Origin: Poecilobothrus nobilitatus
Lineage: Eukaryota; Arthropoda; Insecta; Diptera; Dolichopodidae
Length of the DNA stretch: 64,000 nt
Assembly (NCBI GenBank): GCA_947095535.1
Contig: OX352772.1
Coordinates: forward strand, 49,743,445 to 49,807,444
Direction of reading: 5' to 3'
In this document: positions 63,833 to 64,000 of the stretch, in pieces
How the letters are laid out: every line of letters starts with the position of its first letter
How positions within the stretch are numbered: the first letter of the stretch is position 1
Program-made: the position numbers and the translations under genes
Notes under the pieces: model-generated
Databases searched by the model: none
The model's input: the letters and a program-made list of their open reading frames with translations, nothing else
What the model was told of the DNA's origin: nothing

Positions 63833-64000
63833 TAATTTTAACACAAATTTGAATACAAAATATACATAAGGCTAGATATTTCTATCAATATCATCAGTTT
63901 ACATAATATGTAAACTGTATTAGACTGTATGTCATTACACATCTATGTTCTATATATATTTTTTATTCATTTTTTTTATTTTTTTCAAAAACCACACAAA

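Larger units (their letters stand above)
26282..64000 (+). other. Intron downstream of the post-Runt exon (continues past window end)
   Basis: Starts at the GTATGT donor. No further Runx exon, no PWSY-type motif and no VWRPY end was recognised in 37.7 kb, so the next exon is probably beyond the window; a short unrecognised exon cannot be excluded. Named repeats lie at 28.1, 31.3, 33.0, 33.5, 36.1, 37.8-38.3, 40.0, 41.6-41.9, 43.7-44.3, 45.7-46.1, 47.25, 47.75-48.6, 49.5-50.3, 51.1, 54.7-55.1, 55.5-55.9, 56.4, 60.4-60.7, 61.3-61.6 and 63.75 kb. The stretches between them show AT-rich sequence, homopolymer runs and short tandem repeats only. The segment 30340-30880 is visibly richer in G and C than its surroundings and unexplained. 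Confidence 0.75.

Overview
The window looks like a piece of one very large gene in an AT-rich animal genome, almost certainly an insect. The only confident coding sequence is two exons on the + strand: 14145-14258, which encodes the last part of a Runt DNA-binding domain, and 25973-26281, which encodes the segment just after it. They join in frame through phase-1 splice sites. The gene is therefore a Runx-family transcription factor (runt / lozenge / RunxA / RunxB class). I cannot settle which paralogue. The earlier Runt-domain exons and the C-terminal exons were not found here, so the other roughly 63.6 kb reads as intron: more than 14 kb upstream, 11.7 kb between the exons, and more than 37 kb downstream.

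The introns are AT-rich, full of homopolymer T/A runs and AT microsatellites, and dotted with fragments of mobile elements. I can separate these families: (1) a tRNA-derived SINE with clear A and B boxes, eight copies; (2) a second, short tRNA-like repeat, six copies; (3) a tandem-repeat-bearing dispersed element with an ACGG-rich end and TACCC-type termini, five copies; (4) four MITE-like inverted-repeat elements, two with a convincing 3-bp TTA target duplication; (5) two fold-back elements whose arms are arrays of a 15-bp unit; (6) decayed non-LTR retrotransposon pieces, including a reverse transcriptase fragment, two copies of a cysteine-rich ORF2 tail, a possible second kind of ORF2 tail, and three copies of a hairpin-forming non-coding segment.

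Layout: 1-14 kb, intron with the first copies of most repeat families, ending in a MITE whose edge lies only 46 bp before the Runt exon; 14.1 kb, Runt exon; 14.3-26.0 kb, intron with a fold-back element, an inverted pair of SINEs and a 1.45-kb dispersed element; 26.0 kb, post-Runt exon rich in Ser/Asn/His; 26.3-64 kb, intron with the remaining elements and a possible CTCF-type site at 58.76 kb. The gene is read left to right.

Organism: the ACGG-rich repeat family resembles dispersed repeats I remember from Drosophila and other flies, so a dipteran with an expanded genome is my best guess, with low to moderate certainty. No prokaryotic genes, rRNA, CRISPR array or genuine tRNA gene was seen.
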